Assembly (NCBI GenBank): GCA_020050435.1
Contig: JAGVKQ010000002.1
Span: 1-59,261 of the forward strand
Length of the DNA: 59,261 bases
DNA from: Candidatus Caenarcanales bacterium
Lineage (GTDB): Bacteria > Cyanobacteriota > Vampirovibrionia > 2-02-FULL-35-15
Direction: 5' to 3'
Shown: one piece after another, positions 41,634-50,429 of the stretch
Layout of the letters: each line of letters begins with the position of its first letter
How positions within the stretch are numbered: the stretch's first letter is position 1
Program-made: the position numbers and the translations under genes
The notes under the pieces: model-generated
Told to the model about the DNA's origin: nothing
The model's database searches: none
Seen by the model: the letters and a program-made list of their open reading frames with translations, nothing else

Positions 41634-43823
41634 CTACTTGCTATCGACAGACCAAACTGGTTTCCAATCTAACAATTCATCACTTTCCATTATCTTTTTA
41701 GTTCTGTTTAACATTACCTTAGAAGCCTTATCACTAGGCATAATTTCAAGACATTTCCCCCAAAGGTTTAGGGCTTCTGAGAATTTTTTATCTCTATAGT
41801 TACTTAAAGCTTCGGAATAAATTTTTATCACTTCATTATATTCATCACCATCTATAACTTCAAAGATTCTTACGGGTACATCCTTTCCTGGAACCAGAAC
41901 AGAGTCTATTTCTCTGATGCTAAATTTTGACTTGTCTAATAAGCTATATGTTTTTTCTGAAATTATAATTCCAGTCCCATACACTTTATTAACCCCTTCT
42001 AATCTACTGGCTACATTTACAGCATCACCAATAGCACTGAATTGAGCCCTCTGTGGAGAGCCTAAATTACCAGTAATTGCTATACCAGTATTAATTCCTA
42101 TTCTTATTTTCAAATCCTCAGAATATCCCATCTCTCTCCAGCTTTCATTAATTTGAATTAGCTCTCTCCTCATAGCAATAGCACAATTCACAACGCTTTC
42201 AGCTTGGACAGCCAAATCCATATGTTTTGGAGTTCCCCACAGAGCCATAATGGCATCTCCAATAAACTTGTCTACAAGACCATCATGTTTATGAATAATT
42301 TTTACCATTGCAGTTAAAAATTTATTTAAAATATTAACAATAACTTCAGGCTCAATTTTTTCACAAATGCTAGTAAAGCCTTGAATATCAGTAAATAAAA
42401 TTGTTATTTCATGCTTCTTTCCACCCAGAGCCAAATCTTCTTTTCCCATCTTTTCGATTTCTTCAGCGACTTGTGGAGAAACAAGCTGTTTAAATAGTTT
42501 GGCTTGCCTTCTTCTGTTCAAGTCTAAGATGAAATATTGATCGAAAAAATTAACCACATACAAAGGTAAAATAAGACCATAAACTGGATATGTAGGCGGT
42601 ATTGAAATATTAAAAAATGTCAACAGTAAAAACGAAGTAACAATATAAAGAAATGAAATTGAGAGAGTAAAATACCATGCCTGAAATAGTTTCGTTCTAA
42701 ATCTTGAGATAATAAAAGTAGTAAATAGTCCTAAAATAATCAGTAAAACTAACAGTAAAAATCTATCAAGCTTAACTATATAATTTCCATTTAAAATATT
42801 TGCAGTAATTGTTGCCTGAACTTCAACACCAGAAAAGTTTGGAGTAATTTTTGAAAATGGTGTAGCAAAAGAATCTGGAGCTCTTACACTTCTAAAAGGA
42901 TCAATTGAAGCCTTTAAATTACTTCTACCTACAAGTACAATTTTGTTTTTAAAAAGCTTTGCATTCCCACTATAGACTTCCTCTAATGCCTTCCAGTATG
43001 GAATGGTTTCAATAGTCCCACAGGGACCATAATAATTAATTAAAATATTATCAGGCAAAATTTTATTAGCTAATTTGATTTTTCCATCATTTAAAATAAC
43101 TGCTTTTTCCCCGTGGTAAAACTGGGCTATTCTAAGTGGTATGGAGCTACTTATAGCTGGATCTTTATAGAACTCAGGATGAACCAACTTTGTTCTCCTT
43201 ACAAAATTATCATCATCATATGAAACAGCACTATTTCCAAGAAAAGAGACATCATTCCCCAAAGCATTAACATATGTGTCTATGGGAATTGCAGAATAAT
43301 ACTTTGTATTTGAAAGAGGCTCGGCTTCACAAGCAAGAAAAACATTCATAGCATTTGATATAGAAGCTGCAAAGAAATTATCATCTTCTTTTCCTGCATC
43401 AACAGTACTCATAGAAGTTTGATTGCCACTTATATCCTGCGTTTGCAAACTTAAAGGTGAAATAGTATCAAAAATAATATCAAAAAAAACTGCTTTTGCT
43501 CCTGCCTCATGTAAAGCATCGACTAAAGCTGCATGAAACTGCCTAGGCCAAGGCCAAGGGACTCCAACTTTTTGGATAGAAGTAGCATCAATACCAACTA
43601 TTACAATGTTGTTTGGTAACTTTGGGTTTAAGTTTAAATTATGTCTAACCAAGAAGAGTAAGTCATAAGTCTGATTTTCAACATCTTGTAAATAGTTGCT
43701 TACTAAAGGTATATTTTCAAAGTAACAAATTAAAGAAGTCAATATAATAAGTGAGGAATAGGCAAATGTTCTAATTAAAGAATTAGAGGCAAGGTTTTTT
43801 ATTTTAGATAAATCAATTTTCAT
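41634..43823 (-). CDS. CHASE2-domain class III adenylate/guanylate cyclase
   Basis: A 729-residue sensor enzyme making a cyclic nucleotide in response to an extracytoplasmic signal. A membrane helix near residues 15-35 leads to the CHASE2 sensor (VGIDATSIQKVGVPWPWPR, AKAVFFDIIFD). Three more helices follow near 340-420, then the class III catalytic domain: LFTDIQGFTSI and DKFIGDAIMALWGTP with the two metal-binding Asp, and FSAIGDAVNVASRLEG with substrate and transition-state residues. The ending resembles a helical tail after the cyclase. Its 5' end overlaps head-to-head with the N-terminal coding part of the sugar permease gene. Confidence 0.92.
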   Translation of the reverse strand: MKIDLSKIKNLASNSLIRTFAYSSLIILTSLICYFENIPLVSNYLQDVENQTYDLLFLVRHNLNLNPKLPNNIVIVGIDATSIQKVGVPWPWPRQFHAALVDALHEAGAKAVFFDIIFDTISPLSLQTQDISGNQTSMSTVDAGKEDDNFFAASISNAMNVFLACEAEPLSNTKYYSAIPIDTYVNALGNDVSFLGNSAVSYDDDNFVRRTKLVHPEFYKDPAISSSIPLRIAQFYHGEKAVILNDGKIKLANKILPDNILINYYGPCGTIETIPYWKALEEVYSGNAKLFKNKIVLVGRSNLKASIDPFRSVRAPDSFATPFSKITPNFSGVEVQATITANILNGNYIVKLDRFLLLVLLIILGLFTTFIISRFRTKLFQAWYFTLSISFLYIVTSFLLLTFFNISIPPTYPVYGLILPLYVVNFFDQYFILDLNRRRQAKLFKQLVSPQVAEEIEKMGKEDLALGGKKHEITILFTDIQGFTSICEKIEPEVIVNILNKFLTAMVKIIHKHDGLVDKFIGDAIMALWGTPKHMDLAVQAESVVNCAIAMRRELIQINESWREMGYSEDLKIRIGINTGIAITGNLGSPQRAQFSAIGDAVNVASRLEGVNKVYGTGIIISEKTYSLLDKSKFSIREIDSVLVPGKDVPVRIFEVIDGDEYNEVIKIYSEALSNYRDKKFSEALNLWGKCLEIMPSDKASKVMLNRTKKIMESDELLDWKPVWSVDSK

Positions 43824-43866
43824 AAAAGTACTTATATTTCTTTTACCCTGGCTAATTGGCTTTTTT

Positions 43867-44679
43867 GTGTTTTTGTTAAGTCCTATAATTGCCTCTTTTT
43901 ACTTAAGTTTTACAGAATATGACATTTTAAGAAAGCCGATCTGGATTGGATTGGATAATTATAGGCTTTTAATAAAAGATCCTATTTTTTGGCAGTCATT
44001 AAAGATAACATTCATATATGCAGCAATTACCCTCCCATTGTCAGTAATCATTGGCATTTCCTTAGCAGTTATGCTAAATCAGAAGTTAGCGGGGATTTCA
44101 GTATATAGGACATGCTTTTATCTCCCCAGCATTATCCCCCTTGTAGCGAGCTCCATAATCTGGCTCTGGATTTTTAGAGGTGACGAGGGTGGACTATTAA
44201 ATCATTTTCTAAGCAAGCTAAACATCCATGGTCCCCTTTGGTTTAGTGATCCGAAGTGGGCTTTAATAGCTTTAATAATAATGAGCTTATGGTCTTCGGG
44301 AAATTCTGTTTTAATTTATTTAGCAGGCTTACAAGACATTCCTGAATCTTTATATGAAGCAGCTGACATCGATGGTGCGAGTTTTTGGCAGAAGCTTTTT
44401 TTAATTACAATTCCCATGTTATCCCCTACAATTTTTTTCAATGTAGTCATAGGAATAATTTCAGTTTTTCAATATTTTGTACCAGCTTACGTTATGACCG
44501 CTGGTGGACCACAATATTCTACAACCTTCTATTCGCTCTATGCCTATCAAAATGCTTTTGAAGACTTCAAGCTGGGATATGCATCCAGCATGGCTTGGAT
44601 ACTGTTTGTAATTGTTATGGCTTTCACGTGGATTGCATTTAAAGGCTTTGCTTCTAAAGTACATTATCAGGGGAAATAG
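43867..44679 (+). CDS. Orphan sugar ABC transporter permease (MalF/UgpA-like)
   Basis: Inner-membrane permease of the CUT1 sugar family. The EAA loop is YEAADIDGASFWQKLFLITIPM, the ATPase docking site. Homologous N-terminal sequence (LIFLLPWLIGFFVF) begins before the GTG at 43867, and the frame stays open back to 43762 without ATG, GTG or TTG. The true start may be an ATT (43801) or ATA (43822) codon. This upstream part overlaps the divergent cyclase start. No binding protein, second permease or ATPase lies nearby, so partners must be encoded elsewhere. Confidence 0.85.
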   Translation: MFLLSPIIASFYLSFTEYDILRKPIWIGLDNYRLLIKDPIFWQSLKITFIYAAITLPLSVIIGISLAVMLNQKLAGISVYRTCFYLPSIIPLVASSIIWLWIFRGDEGGLLNHFLSKLNIHGPLWFSDPKWALIALIIMSLWSSGNSVLIYLAGLQDIPESLYEAADIDGASFWQKLFLITIPMLSPTIFFNVVIGIISVFQYFVPAYVMTAGGPQYSTTFYSLYAYQNAFEDFKLGYASSMAWILFVIVMAFTWIAFKGFASKVHYQGK

Positions 44680-44695
44680 AACGGTTGGATAATTT

Positions 44696-45622
44696 ATGGC
44701 TAACTGGTTAATTGGTTTATTGATTGTTCTAGTTACAACTAGTATCTTACCTGTATCTGCTCAAGAACAAACTACAGAAACACCTGTAGCGGCAATTCAT
44801 GAATTGCCGCTACTTAAAACTGCATCAGGAGTTGGCTACAATATTCAAAAATATTCAGGTTTTAATTTCATTACTGAGCATTTAACAGAAGCGGTGGTTA
44901 AATCTTATTTAAAACTTAAAACTAAAGCTAAAAAATCTAATGTGGATTTTGAAATATTTAGCGGTTGGGATTTGATTAGAAAAAAAACAAAGTCAGTTGA
45001 AATAAAATCAAGCAATTTAATAGTGGAGGGTATTCCATTAAGTTATTTAGAAGTGAAAGCAGATGGTCCAATATACATAAAGAAAGTTTTGACTCCTAAA
45101 AATAAGAAAAAGAATATGTTTGTTTTACCTGTTTCTATTAAAACAAAAATAATAATTGATTTAGATAAAGTAAATGAAGTAATAACAAACCTCCCAAAGT
45201 GGAAAAAAGTATTAAAGAATGTAGATTTTCCTTTACCCCCTTTTGGCAGAACAAAGGTTGAGATTATAAAGCTTCAAATCAATGCCCAAGAAAATGGCTT
45301 TATAAATGTAATTACTTCAGTCAGAAGTCTTGAAAACCCTAATGCTGAACCATTAGATCTAAGTTTTACAGGTAAGATTGTTTTGAAAGAAAAGAAGGTT
45401 TTAATTCAGGACATAGAGAGTCAAATAGATGATATATTTACAAAAGATTCTGATTTAGCTAGGTCTTTCAACACTTTTCTGGAGGAATTAATAAATCCAG
45501 TATTTAATTTTGAGAAATATGAAAAGAAAGGGCTTAAAATAGAAAGTGTAGACTTCCAATACGATAAAAATAATTTAATTATTCTAATAGATGCAAAAAA
45601 ACTACAAAACAATTTCAATTAA
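44696..45622 (+). CDS. Exported DUF2993 (LmeA-like) lipid-binding protein
   Basis: A 308-residue protein with an N-terminal signal (WLIGLLIVLVTTSILPVSAQ). The body has KKTKSVEIKSSNLIVEGIPLSYLEVKADGPIYI, the core of the DUF2993/LmeA family, known from actinobacterial phospholipid-binding proteins and common in Cyanobacteria. Residues 32-40 (VAAIHELPL) come from a perfect 28-bp palindrome (44786-44813) in the coding region, just after the signal peptide. The start region resembles half of another repeat family and no ribosome site is seen. It overlaps the GerMN gene by 32 bp. Confidence 0.7.
   Translation: MANWLIGLLIVLVTTSILPVSAQEQTTETPVAAIHELPLLKTASGVGYNIQKYSGFNFITEHLTEAVVKSYLKLKTKAKKSNVDFEIFSGWDLIRKKTKSVEIKSSNLIVEGIPLSYLEVKADGPIYIKKVLTPKNKKKNMFVLPVSIKTKIIIDLDKVNEVITNLPKWKKVLKNVDFPLPPFGRTKVEIIKLQINAQENGFINVITSVRSLENPNAEPLDLSFTGKIVLKEKKVLIQDIESQIDDIFTKDSDLARSFNTFLEELINPVFNFEKYEKKGLKIESVDFQYDKNNLIILIDAKKLQNNFN
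44786..44813. repeat. Perfect 28-bp palindrome inside a coding region, GGCAATTCATGAATTGCC family
   Basis: GTAGCGGCAATTCA followed by its exact complement. It matches the intergenic element at 32990-33015 except for T to C in the left arm and the compensating A to G in the right. It lies in the linker after the signal peptide of the DUF2993 protein, in frame without a stop. Confidence 0.88.
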
Positions 45623-46175
45623 ACAAGTCTCATTATTTCTTTCAATGTTGCTTTTATTATTTTGCCAATTTTCATGCTCCCTCTTTAATTCAAAAGAAAA
45701 AGGTGTTTTTAAAAGAAGTGTGACAAAAGCAAAAATATACTTTGTAAAATCCACAGGAAAAGATGATATATCACTGGTCCCTATTACAAGAAGAATTTCA
45801 AGTGATGATAGTCCTATAGATGCCACATTAGGTGAGCTGTTTCTAGGTCCTACAAAAAAAGAACAATTAAAAGGATTAATGTCTGAGATTCCAGAAGGCA
45901 CCAGACTAATTAAAAGTGAAGTAAGTGACGATGAAATAGTTGTTGATCTTTCATCTCAGTTTGTTACAGGTGGTGGGTCTGCAGCTGTTCAGCTTAAATA
46001 CTTACAGCTATATAAAACACTAAATGATATTGCTCCAGATAAAAAGATTTTTTTACATGTTGATGGGAAGCCCATTAAAACAATTGGGGGAGAAGGACTG
46101 GAAGTCACACAACCCATAATGATCATTAATGATTACACTGAGAAATATGAGAAGACTGAGAATCTTCAACCGTAA
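45591..46175 (+). CDS. GerMN-domain lipoprotein
   Basis: A 194-residue protein with a hydrophobic signal and a lipobox-like LFCQFSC, so probably a lipoprotein. The remainder fits the GerMN (sporulation/spore germination-like) domain: KIYFVKSTGKDDISLVPITR, DATLGELFLGPTKKEQLKGLMSEIPEGT and a VVDLSSQFVTGGGSA segment. Such domains occur outside spore formers as envelope-binding modules, so no sporulation is implied. It overlaps the preceding DUF2993 gene by 32 bp and is followed 8 bp later by tsaE, giving a compact plus-strand operon from 43.8 to 46.6 kb. Confidence 0.8.
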   Translation: MQKNYKTISIKQVSLFLSMLLLLFCQFSCSLFNSKEKGVFKRSVTKAKIYFVKSTGKDDISLVPITRRISSDDSPIDATLGELFLGPTKKEQLKGLMSEIPEGTRLIKSEVSDDEIVVDLSSQFVTGGGSAAVQLKYLQLYKTLNDIAPDKKIFLHVDGKPIKTIGGEGLEVTQPIMIINDYTEKYEKTENLQP

Positions 46176-46183
46176 AATGTAAA

Positions 46184-46636
46184 ATGAGTACAGAAAAATC
46201 ACAAACTATTCTTTCAAGATCAGAACTCGATACTTTTAAAGCAGGTTATGAACTTGGTAAAAAAGTCTTAGGAAAAACTATTATTGGTTTACATGGTGAA
46301 CTTGGTGCAGGGAAAACTGCTTTTGTAAAAGGAATTGCTGAGGGGTTGGAAGTAAAGGAGTTAATAAATAGTCCTACTTTTCTAGGGATCAGTGAAAGTT
46401 ACTCAGGAAAACTTCCTCTAATACATATGGATTTTTATATGAAAGTCCAAAAAGAAGAATTAGTAAGATCATATTTAAAAAGCGATGCTGTAATAGCTAT
46501 AGAATGGATTAAAAACTTTAATGAGATTTTCAAATCAGATCTTAATCCAAACATTAATGTATTTATTGAATACATGAGAGATAAAGAGAATATTATTATT
46601 GACAATGAAAGACAGATAAAAATTGAATGGTTATAG
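46184..46636 (+). CDS. tsaE: tRNA threonylcarbamoyladenosine ATPase TsaE
   Basis: Essential P-loop ATPase that cycles the TsaB-TsaD complex making t6A37 in ANN-decoding tRNAs. The 150-residue protein shows GLHGELGAGKTAFVKGIAEGL (P-loop at residues 38-45), SPTFLGISESYSG, IHMDFYMKVQKEE and AIEWIKNF, all family signatures. It is last of the genes reading from the permease; rpsF follows after a 60-bp gap with its own ribosome site. TsaB and TsaD are not in this window. Confidence 0.93.
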   Translation: MSTEKSQTILSRSELDTFKAGYELGKKVLGKTIIGLHGELGAGKTAFVKGIAEGLEVKELINSPTFLGISESYSGKLPLIHMDFYMKVQKEELVRSYLKSDAVIAIEWIKNFNEIFKSDLNPNINVFIEYMRDKENIIIDNERQIKIEWL

Positions 46637-46696
46637 CCTTAATTAACACGTAAAAAGTTACATGTTATACTTTTAATCTAATATTTAGAGGTAAAC

Positions 46697-47002
46697 ATGG
46701 TCAAAACAGTAATTAAAAACACATATGAAGTAAACGTAGTCTTTAAGGGAAACTTAAGCGAAGACGAGTTAGAAAAAAATATAACTCAAATTGAATCCAC
46801 AATCAAAAGTTCTGGTGGAGCAGTAAGTAAAATTGAAGACCCACTTAGAAGAAGATTCACTCATAAAATGAAGGGGATAAAAGAAGGGTTTTACGTAAAC
46901 TTTATTTTCACATCACCGCCTGAACTTCCAAACACATTAAAAAGAAATTTATCAATATCTGATGATGTACTCCGTTACATGGTAATTAGAAAAGAAGGCT
47001 AA
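46697..47002 (+). CDS. rpsF: 30S ribosomal protein bS6
   Basis: A 101-residue small-subunit protein binding the central domain of 16S rRNA with bS18. It has TYEVNVVFKGNLSEDELEKN, GGAVSKIEDPLRRRFTHKMKGIKEGFYVNFIF and the ending LSISDDVLRYMVIRKEG of S6. AGAGG lies 6 bases before the ATG. The stop codon is 1 base before the ssb ATG, the conserved rpsF-ssb arrangement, but rpsR (bS18), normally next, is not here. Confidence 0.96.
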   Translation: MVKTVIKNTYEVNVVFKGNLSEDELEKNITQIESTIKSSGGAVSKIEDPLRRRFTHKMKGIKEGFYVNFIFTSPPELPNTLKRNLSISDDVLRYMVIRKEG

Positions 47003-47003
47003 T

Positions 47004-47477
47004 ATGAGTTTAAGCTCAGTAGTTTTTTCAGGAACGATAAAGAAGGATCCAGAAAAAAGGTTTACTCCTTCAAATATTCCTGTTGCAAATATAATTCTTG
47101 AAATTTGCTATTTACCTAAAGGTTCTAAAGGTGAAGAAGTAGCATTAGCCAGCCAAACAGTTAAAGTAAATGCCTGGAGAGATCTAGCAGAGTATTGTGA
47201 AAAGAGCCTTAAGGCTGGGGATAAAATCACAGTTTTAGGCAGAGCACAAATAAATGCTTACACCACTCAAGATGGTAAGAAAAGAAGAGAATTAGAAATT
47301 GACGCTATAAATATTGTTCTTTTAAATGACCTCATGTCCATTCAACCCCCTATAAACAGCAATAAAAAAGAAGAAGAAACAGAAAGAAATACTGAGTCAT
47401 TTAAAAAGACAGATGGTGCAGAACAATCATCAGGATTTGATGAAGTCTTTACTTCTAATGAAGAGATTCCTTTTTAA
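47004..47477 (+). CDS. ssb: Single-stranded DNA-binding protein
   Basis: A 157-residue OB-fold SSB. The N-terminus has SLSSVVFSGTIKKDPEKRFTPSNIPVANIILEI and KVNAWRDLAEYCEKSLKAGDKITVLGRAQ, with the OB strands and aromatic DNA contacts. The disordered, charged C-terminus (residues 110-150) ends DEVFTSNEEIPF, the acidic tip that binds partner proteins. Couples to rpsF by a 1-base gap. A palindromic repeat starts 24 bases after the stop codon. Confidence 0.94.
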   Translation: MSLSSVVFSGTIKKDPEKRFTPSNIPVANIILEICYLPKGSKGEEVALASQTVKVNAWRDLAEYCEKSLKAGDKITVLGRAQINAYTTQDGKKRRELEIDAINIVLLNDLMSIQPPINSNKKEEETERNTESFKKTDGAEQSSGFDEVFTSNEEIPF

Positions 47478-47501
47478 ACTTTAAACTTCATCACAACAAT
47501 C

Positions 47502-47600
47502 TTGTCATTGCGAGGAGGGTTTACCCGACGAAGCAATCTTACAATGTAAATAGCTGAAGCAGCTAGACTTCATAAAACGTAATTGCAGTATGAGATTGCT
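47502..47600. repeat. ATTGCGAGG-type element, truncated copy
   Basis: It begins ttgtcattgcgaggagggt, keeps the internal gacgaagcaatct and cataaaacgtaattgcag words of the copy at 12811, and breaks off after gagattgc, losing the right terminal repeat. It ends one base before the stop codon of the convergent unknown gene. It lies where rpsR would be expected downstream of ssb. Confidence 0.82.
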
Positions 47601-47601
47601 T

Positions 47602-49200
47602 TTAAAAATCCCCAATTCCTATTTTAGATTTTGCTATAGCTTCTCTTATATCTTTAAGTGTATCGCCTTGTAAAACTTCACCAGTAATAAGATTCTCCAA
47701 TCTAAAATCAGTAGCATGCTCTAAAAACTCACTTCTGATACCAGCTTCGTATATATTTTGTTGAGCATCAAGATGGCGAGCTTCTACTCTAAAAAAAAGT
47801 AAGCTTGGAGTATCGAAATATCTTTCACATCTTGAAGAGTAAACGCCTACAGAATCTTTTATACGTTCTTTATGAGCATAAGGATGAACCTGAAGCCCTT
47901 TAGCTTCTTGATCTTCTAATTTATTACCTGGATGTTTATTTGTTAATATAAGCCTCAGTAATCTTGATCCTCCTCCATGAACACATTGGCAAGTAGTATT
48001 ACTGTAAACTAAATCATCTTCAAAGCGTGGTCGCCTATTTTGCAAACCTTGCACGTATGGGGGGTCCCTTTTTACTTTATTAGGATCATATTCTGAAATT
48101 GAAGCCTTGCCTTTTCCAAGTAATTCCTGCCTTCTATCTTCAACTTCTGAAAGTAGTTCTAGAGTTTTTTGCCTCGATAATACTGGCTGCTCAAAACTAT
48201 CAGGTATTCCTGTTGTATCTCTAAGAAGTTTTAAAGCTCTAGTATCCATAAAACTGACATCAACAACTTGATATCTTTGATAAAGCATATCTTTGAAGAG
48301 CTCATTGCACATCAAAAGATTTATAGGCATTTTTTCTAGCAGGATATCTAAATCTTGAAGAAAAATCTCTTTGTCTGTATCTAACATTCTTTTTAGTCTA
48401 TTAACCATTCCTTGATCACTGGCAGATAGGTTACCCGAATGAATTCTTTGAATTAGCCTCACAGATTCAAGTATTGTTTTTTCTGTAGATGAAATGGGAA
48501 TGACTTCCGATTGTACTAATTGACGAAAGAAATCCTCATTTCTATTTAGATTTCGCCTATAACTAGCCTTTAAAAGTTGTTCTCTTTTTTTAGCAGAAAT
48601 AGTAACATTGTTTAATTCTAAATTTTCTAGTTCAATCAATTCAGCCATTTTACGATTATTAGGAAATTCTTTTAATCCAGCCAGCTCTGCCTTTTCTTCA
48701 TCAGATAAATCATTTCTTTTACTCAATTCCTGAATTCGATCTGAGTAATTAGTTAAGCTATAAATATCCTTTTTAACATCTATTAACCATTGTTCATACT
48801 CTGGACTCATTTCACCAGATAAATCTACTTCAGGCTTGACATCTGCACTTTCAGTTTCTGCAATATTAGTAAGTTTTTCTAATGCCGGGGTTTTGACAAA
48901 CTTATAAACAAATCCTGCTATGCCAGCAACAGCAACAACTCCCGCTCCTCCAAATAAACCTTTGTTTTCTTTCAAATAACCGACTATGCCACCAAGAAAA
49001 CCTACTCCCAAAACTGAAGTAGCAATATAATCCATTAAAGATCTTTTTTCCAAAAATGTAGGTTTCTTTTTATCTTCTGAAGAAATTTTAGTATAAAGCT
49101 TATTAATATCATCCTTAGTAGGACCTATTAAATCCTTAGCAAAAGCAGGCCTAAGTATATAAGGAATAGTCTTATTTATTACTGTTACTGTATTAGACAT
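47602..49200 (-). CDS. Uncharacterised 532-residue membrane-anchored protein
   Basis: No family recognised. Two hydrophobic segments near residues 57-95 (MDYIATSVLGVGFLGGIVGYL and GGAGVVAVAGIAGFVYKFV), glycine-rich, form a hairpin membrane anchor. The remaining 430 residues are soluble, helical and highly charged (KRNDLSDEEKAELAGLKE, KKREQLLKASYRRNLNRNED). A Cys/His patch follows near 405-415 (NTTCQCVHGGGSRLLRL). It runs convergent to ssb and divides from YchF by 121 bp. Possibly a cytoplasmic-face scaffold or signalling protein (speculative). Confidence 0.68.
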   Translation of the reverse strand: MSNTVTVINKTIPYILRPAFAKDLIGPTKDDINKLYTKISSEDKKKPTFLEKRSLMDYIATSVLGVGFLGGIVGYLKENKGLFGGAGVVAVAGIAGFVYKFVKTPALEKLTNIAETESADVKPEVDLSGEMSPEYEQWLIDVKKDIYSLTNYSDRIQELSKRNDLSDEEKAELAGLKEFPNNRKMAELIELENLELNNVTISAKKREQLLKASYRRNLNRNEDFFRQLVQSEVIPISSTEKTILESVRLIQRIHSGNLSASDQGMVNRLKRMLDTDKEIFLQDLDILLEKMPINLLMCNELFKDMLYQRYQVVDVSFMDTRALKLLRDTTGIPDSFEQPVLSRQKTLELLSEVEDRRQELLGKGKASISEYDPNKVKRDPPYVQGLQNRRPRFEDDLVYSNTTCQCVHGGGSRLLRLILTNKHPGNKLEDQEAKGLQVHPYAHKERIKDSVGVYSSRCERYFDTPSLLFFRVEARHLDAQQNIYEAGIRSEFLEHATDFRLENLITGEVLQGDTLKDIREAIAKSKIGIGDF

Positions 49201-49321
49201 AGTATTTTTATAGAGTTCTTAAATATCTCTTAACCAGAGCATAGCAATTAAAGTCTTGTAAATTCAAGTTAATTCATAGTACTTTTGTCCAATATATGTG
49301 TGATGCAAGCATCAAGGCTCC

Positions 49322-50428
49322 TCACACATTAAATTTAAACTCAATCACATCACTGTCTTGAACAACATATTCTTTTCCTTCAAGACGAGCTAAGCCAGAT
49401 TCTCTAGCTGCAACCTTAGTACCTAATCTCATTAAATCATCATATTTAATAACTTCTGCTTTGATAAAACCTTTTTCAAAATCAGTATGAATAACACCAG
49501 CAGCTTGAGGTGCTTTTGTATTTTTTAATATAGTCCATGCTCTAACTTCTTTAACTCCAGCAGTAAAATAAGTAGAAAGCCCAAGCAAGTCAAAAGTAGC
49601 TTTTATAAGATCATCTACCCCACTATATGGAACATTCTTATTACCATTTTGACCTAAGATCTCTGCACGTTCTTCTTTAGTAAATGCAATTAATTCTGCT
49701 TCTATCTTTGCACTAATAGCCACACATTTAGCACCAGTCTTTTCAGCATGCTCTTTTACTTTCATGTAATAAGGATTAGATATAGGATTTTTTATATCTT
49801 CTTCAGAGACATTTGCTGCATAAATTACTGGTTTGTTCGAAAGTAAAAAAAGTGATTTATAAAATATCAAGTCTTCATCAACAAATGAAGAAGTAATGTG
49901 TCCAGTCTCACTTAACTCTTTTTGAATTTTATTTAAGAGTTCAAGCTGAGCCTTGCTTTCCTTTTCATTTCCTTTTTGTTTTTTAGAAACACCTTCTATT
50001 TTTCTTTCAATAGAATCCAAATCACAAAGAGCAAGTTCTATGTTTATAATTTCAATATCCCTAAGTGGATCTACTTTTTCTTCTACGTGTATGATATCTG
50101 AATCATCAAAACATCTAACTACATGAACGATAGCATCCACTTCGCGAATATGATTTAAGAATTTATTTCCAAGTCCTTCACCTTTACTAGCACCCTTAAC
50201 TAAGCCTGCAATATCTACAAATTCAAAAACGGCAGGTACAATTTTTTCAGCTTTTATTAAATCTAAAAGCTTCCCCAATCTTTCATCAGGAACAGTTACT
50301 ATCCCTGTATTTGGCTCAATAGTACAAAAAGGGTAGTTAGCAGCTTCTGCCTGATAGTTTTTAATTAGTGAATTAAAGAGTGTAGATTTCCCAACATTTG
50401 GAAGCCCTACAATACCAGCACGATACAT
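49322..50428 (-). CDS. ychF: Redox-regulated ATPase YchF (OLA1)
   Basis: Obg-family P-loop protein that prefers ATP and associates with ribosomes and stress responses. The 368-residue chain begins MYRAGIVGLPNVGKSTLFNSL, with DIAGLVKGASKGEGLGNKFL, the nucleotide-specificity segment YAANVSEEDI, and a C-terminal TGS domain ending VVQDSDVIEFKFNV. I place the start at 50428, one base after the stop of the upstream giant gene; an earlier Met at 50458 would force an overlap and add residues not seen in the family. Confidence 0.95.
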   Translation of the reverse strand: MYRAGIVGLPNVGKSTLFNSLIKNYQAEAANYPFCTIEPNTGIVTVPDERLGKLLDLIKAEKIVPAVFEFVDIAGLVKGASKGEGLGNKFLNHIREVDAIVHVVRCFDDSDIIHVEEKVDPLRDIEIINIELALCDLDSIERKIEGVSKKQKGNEKESKAQLELLNKIQKELSETGHITSSFVDEDLIFYKSLFLLSNKPVIYAANVSEEDIKNPISNPYYMKVKEHAEKTGAKCVAISAKIEAELIAFTKEERAEILGQNGNKNVPYSGVDDLIKATFDLLGLSTYFTAGVKEVRAWTILKNTKAPQAAGVIHTDFEKGFIKAEVIKYDDLMRLGTKVAARESGLARLEGKEYVVQDSDVIEFKFNV

Positions 50429-50429
50429 A

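Noticed and set aside
45591-46175. Sporulation capacity from the GerMN gene
   Set aside because: GerMN domains occur widely in non-spore-formers and no other spore gene is present.
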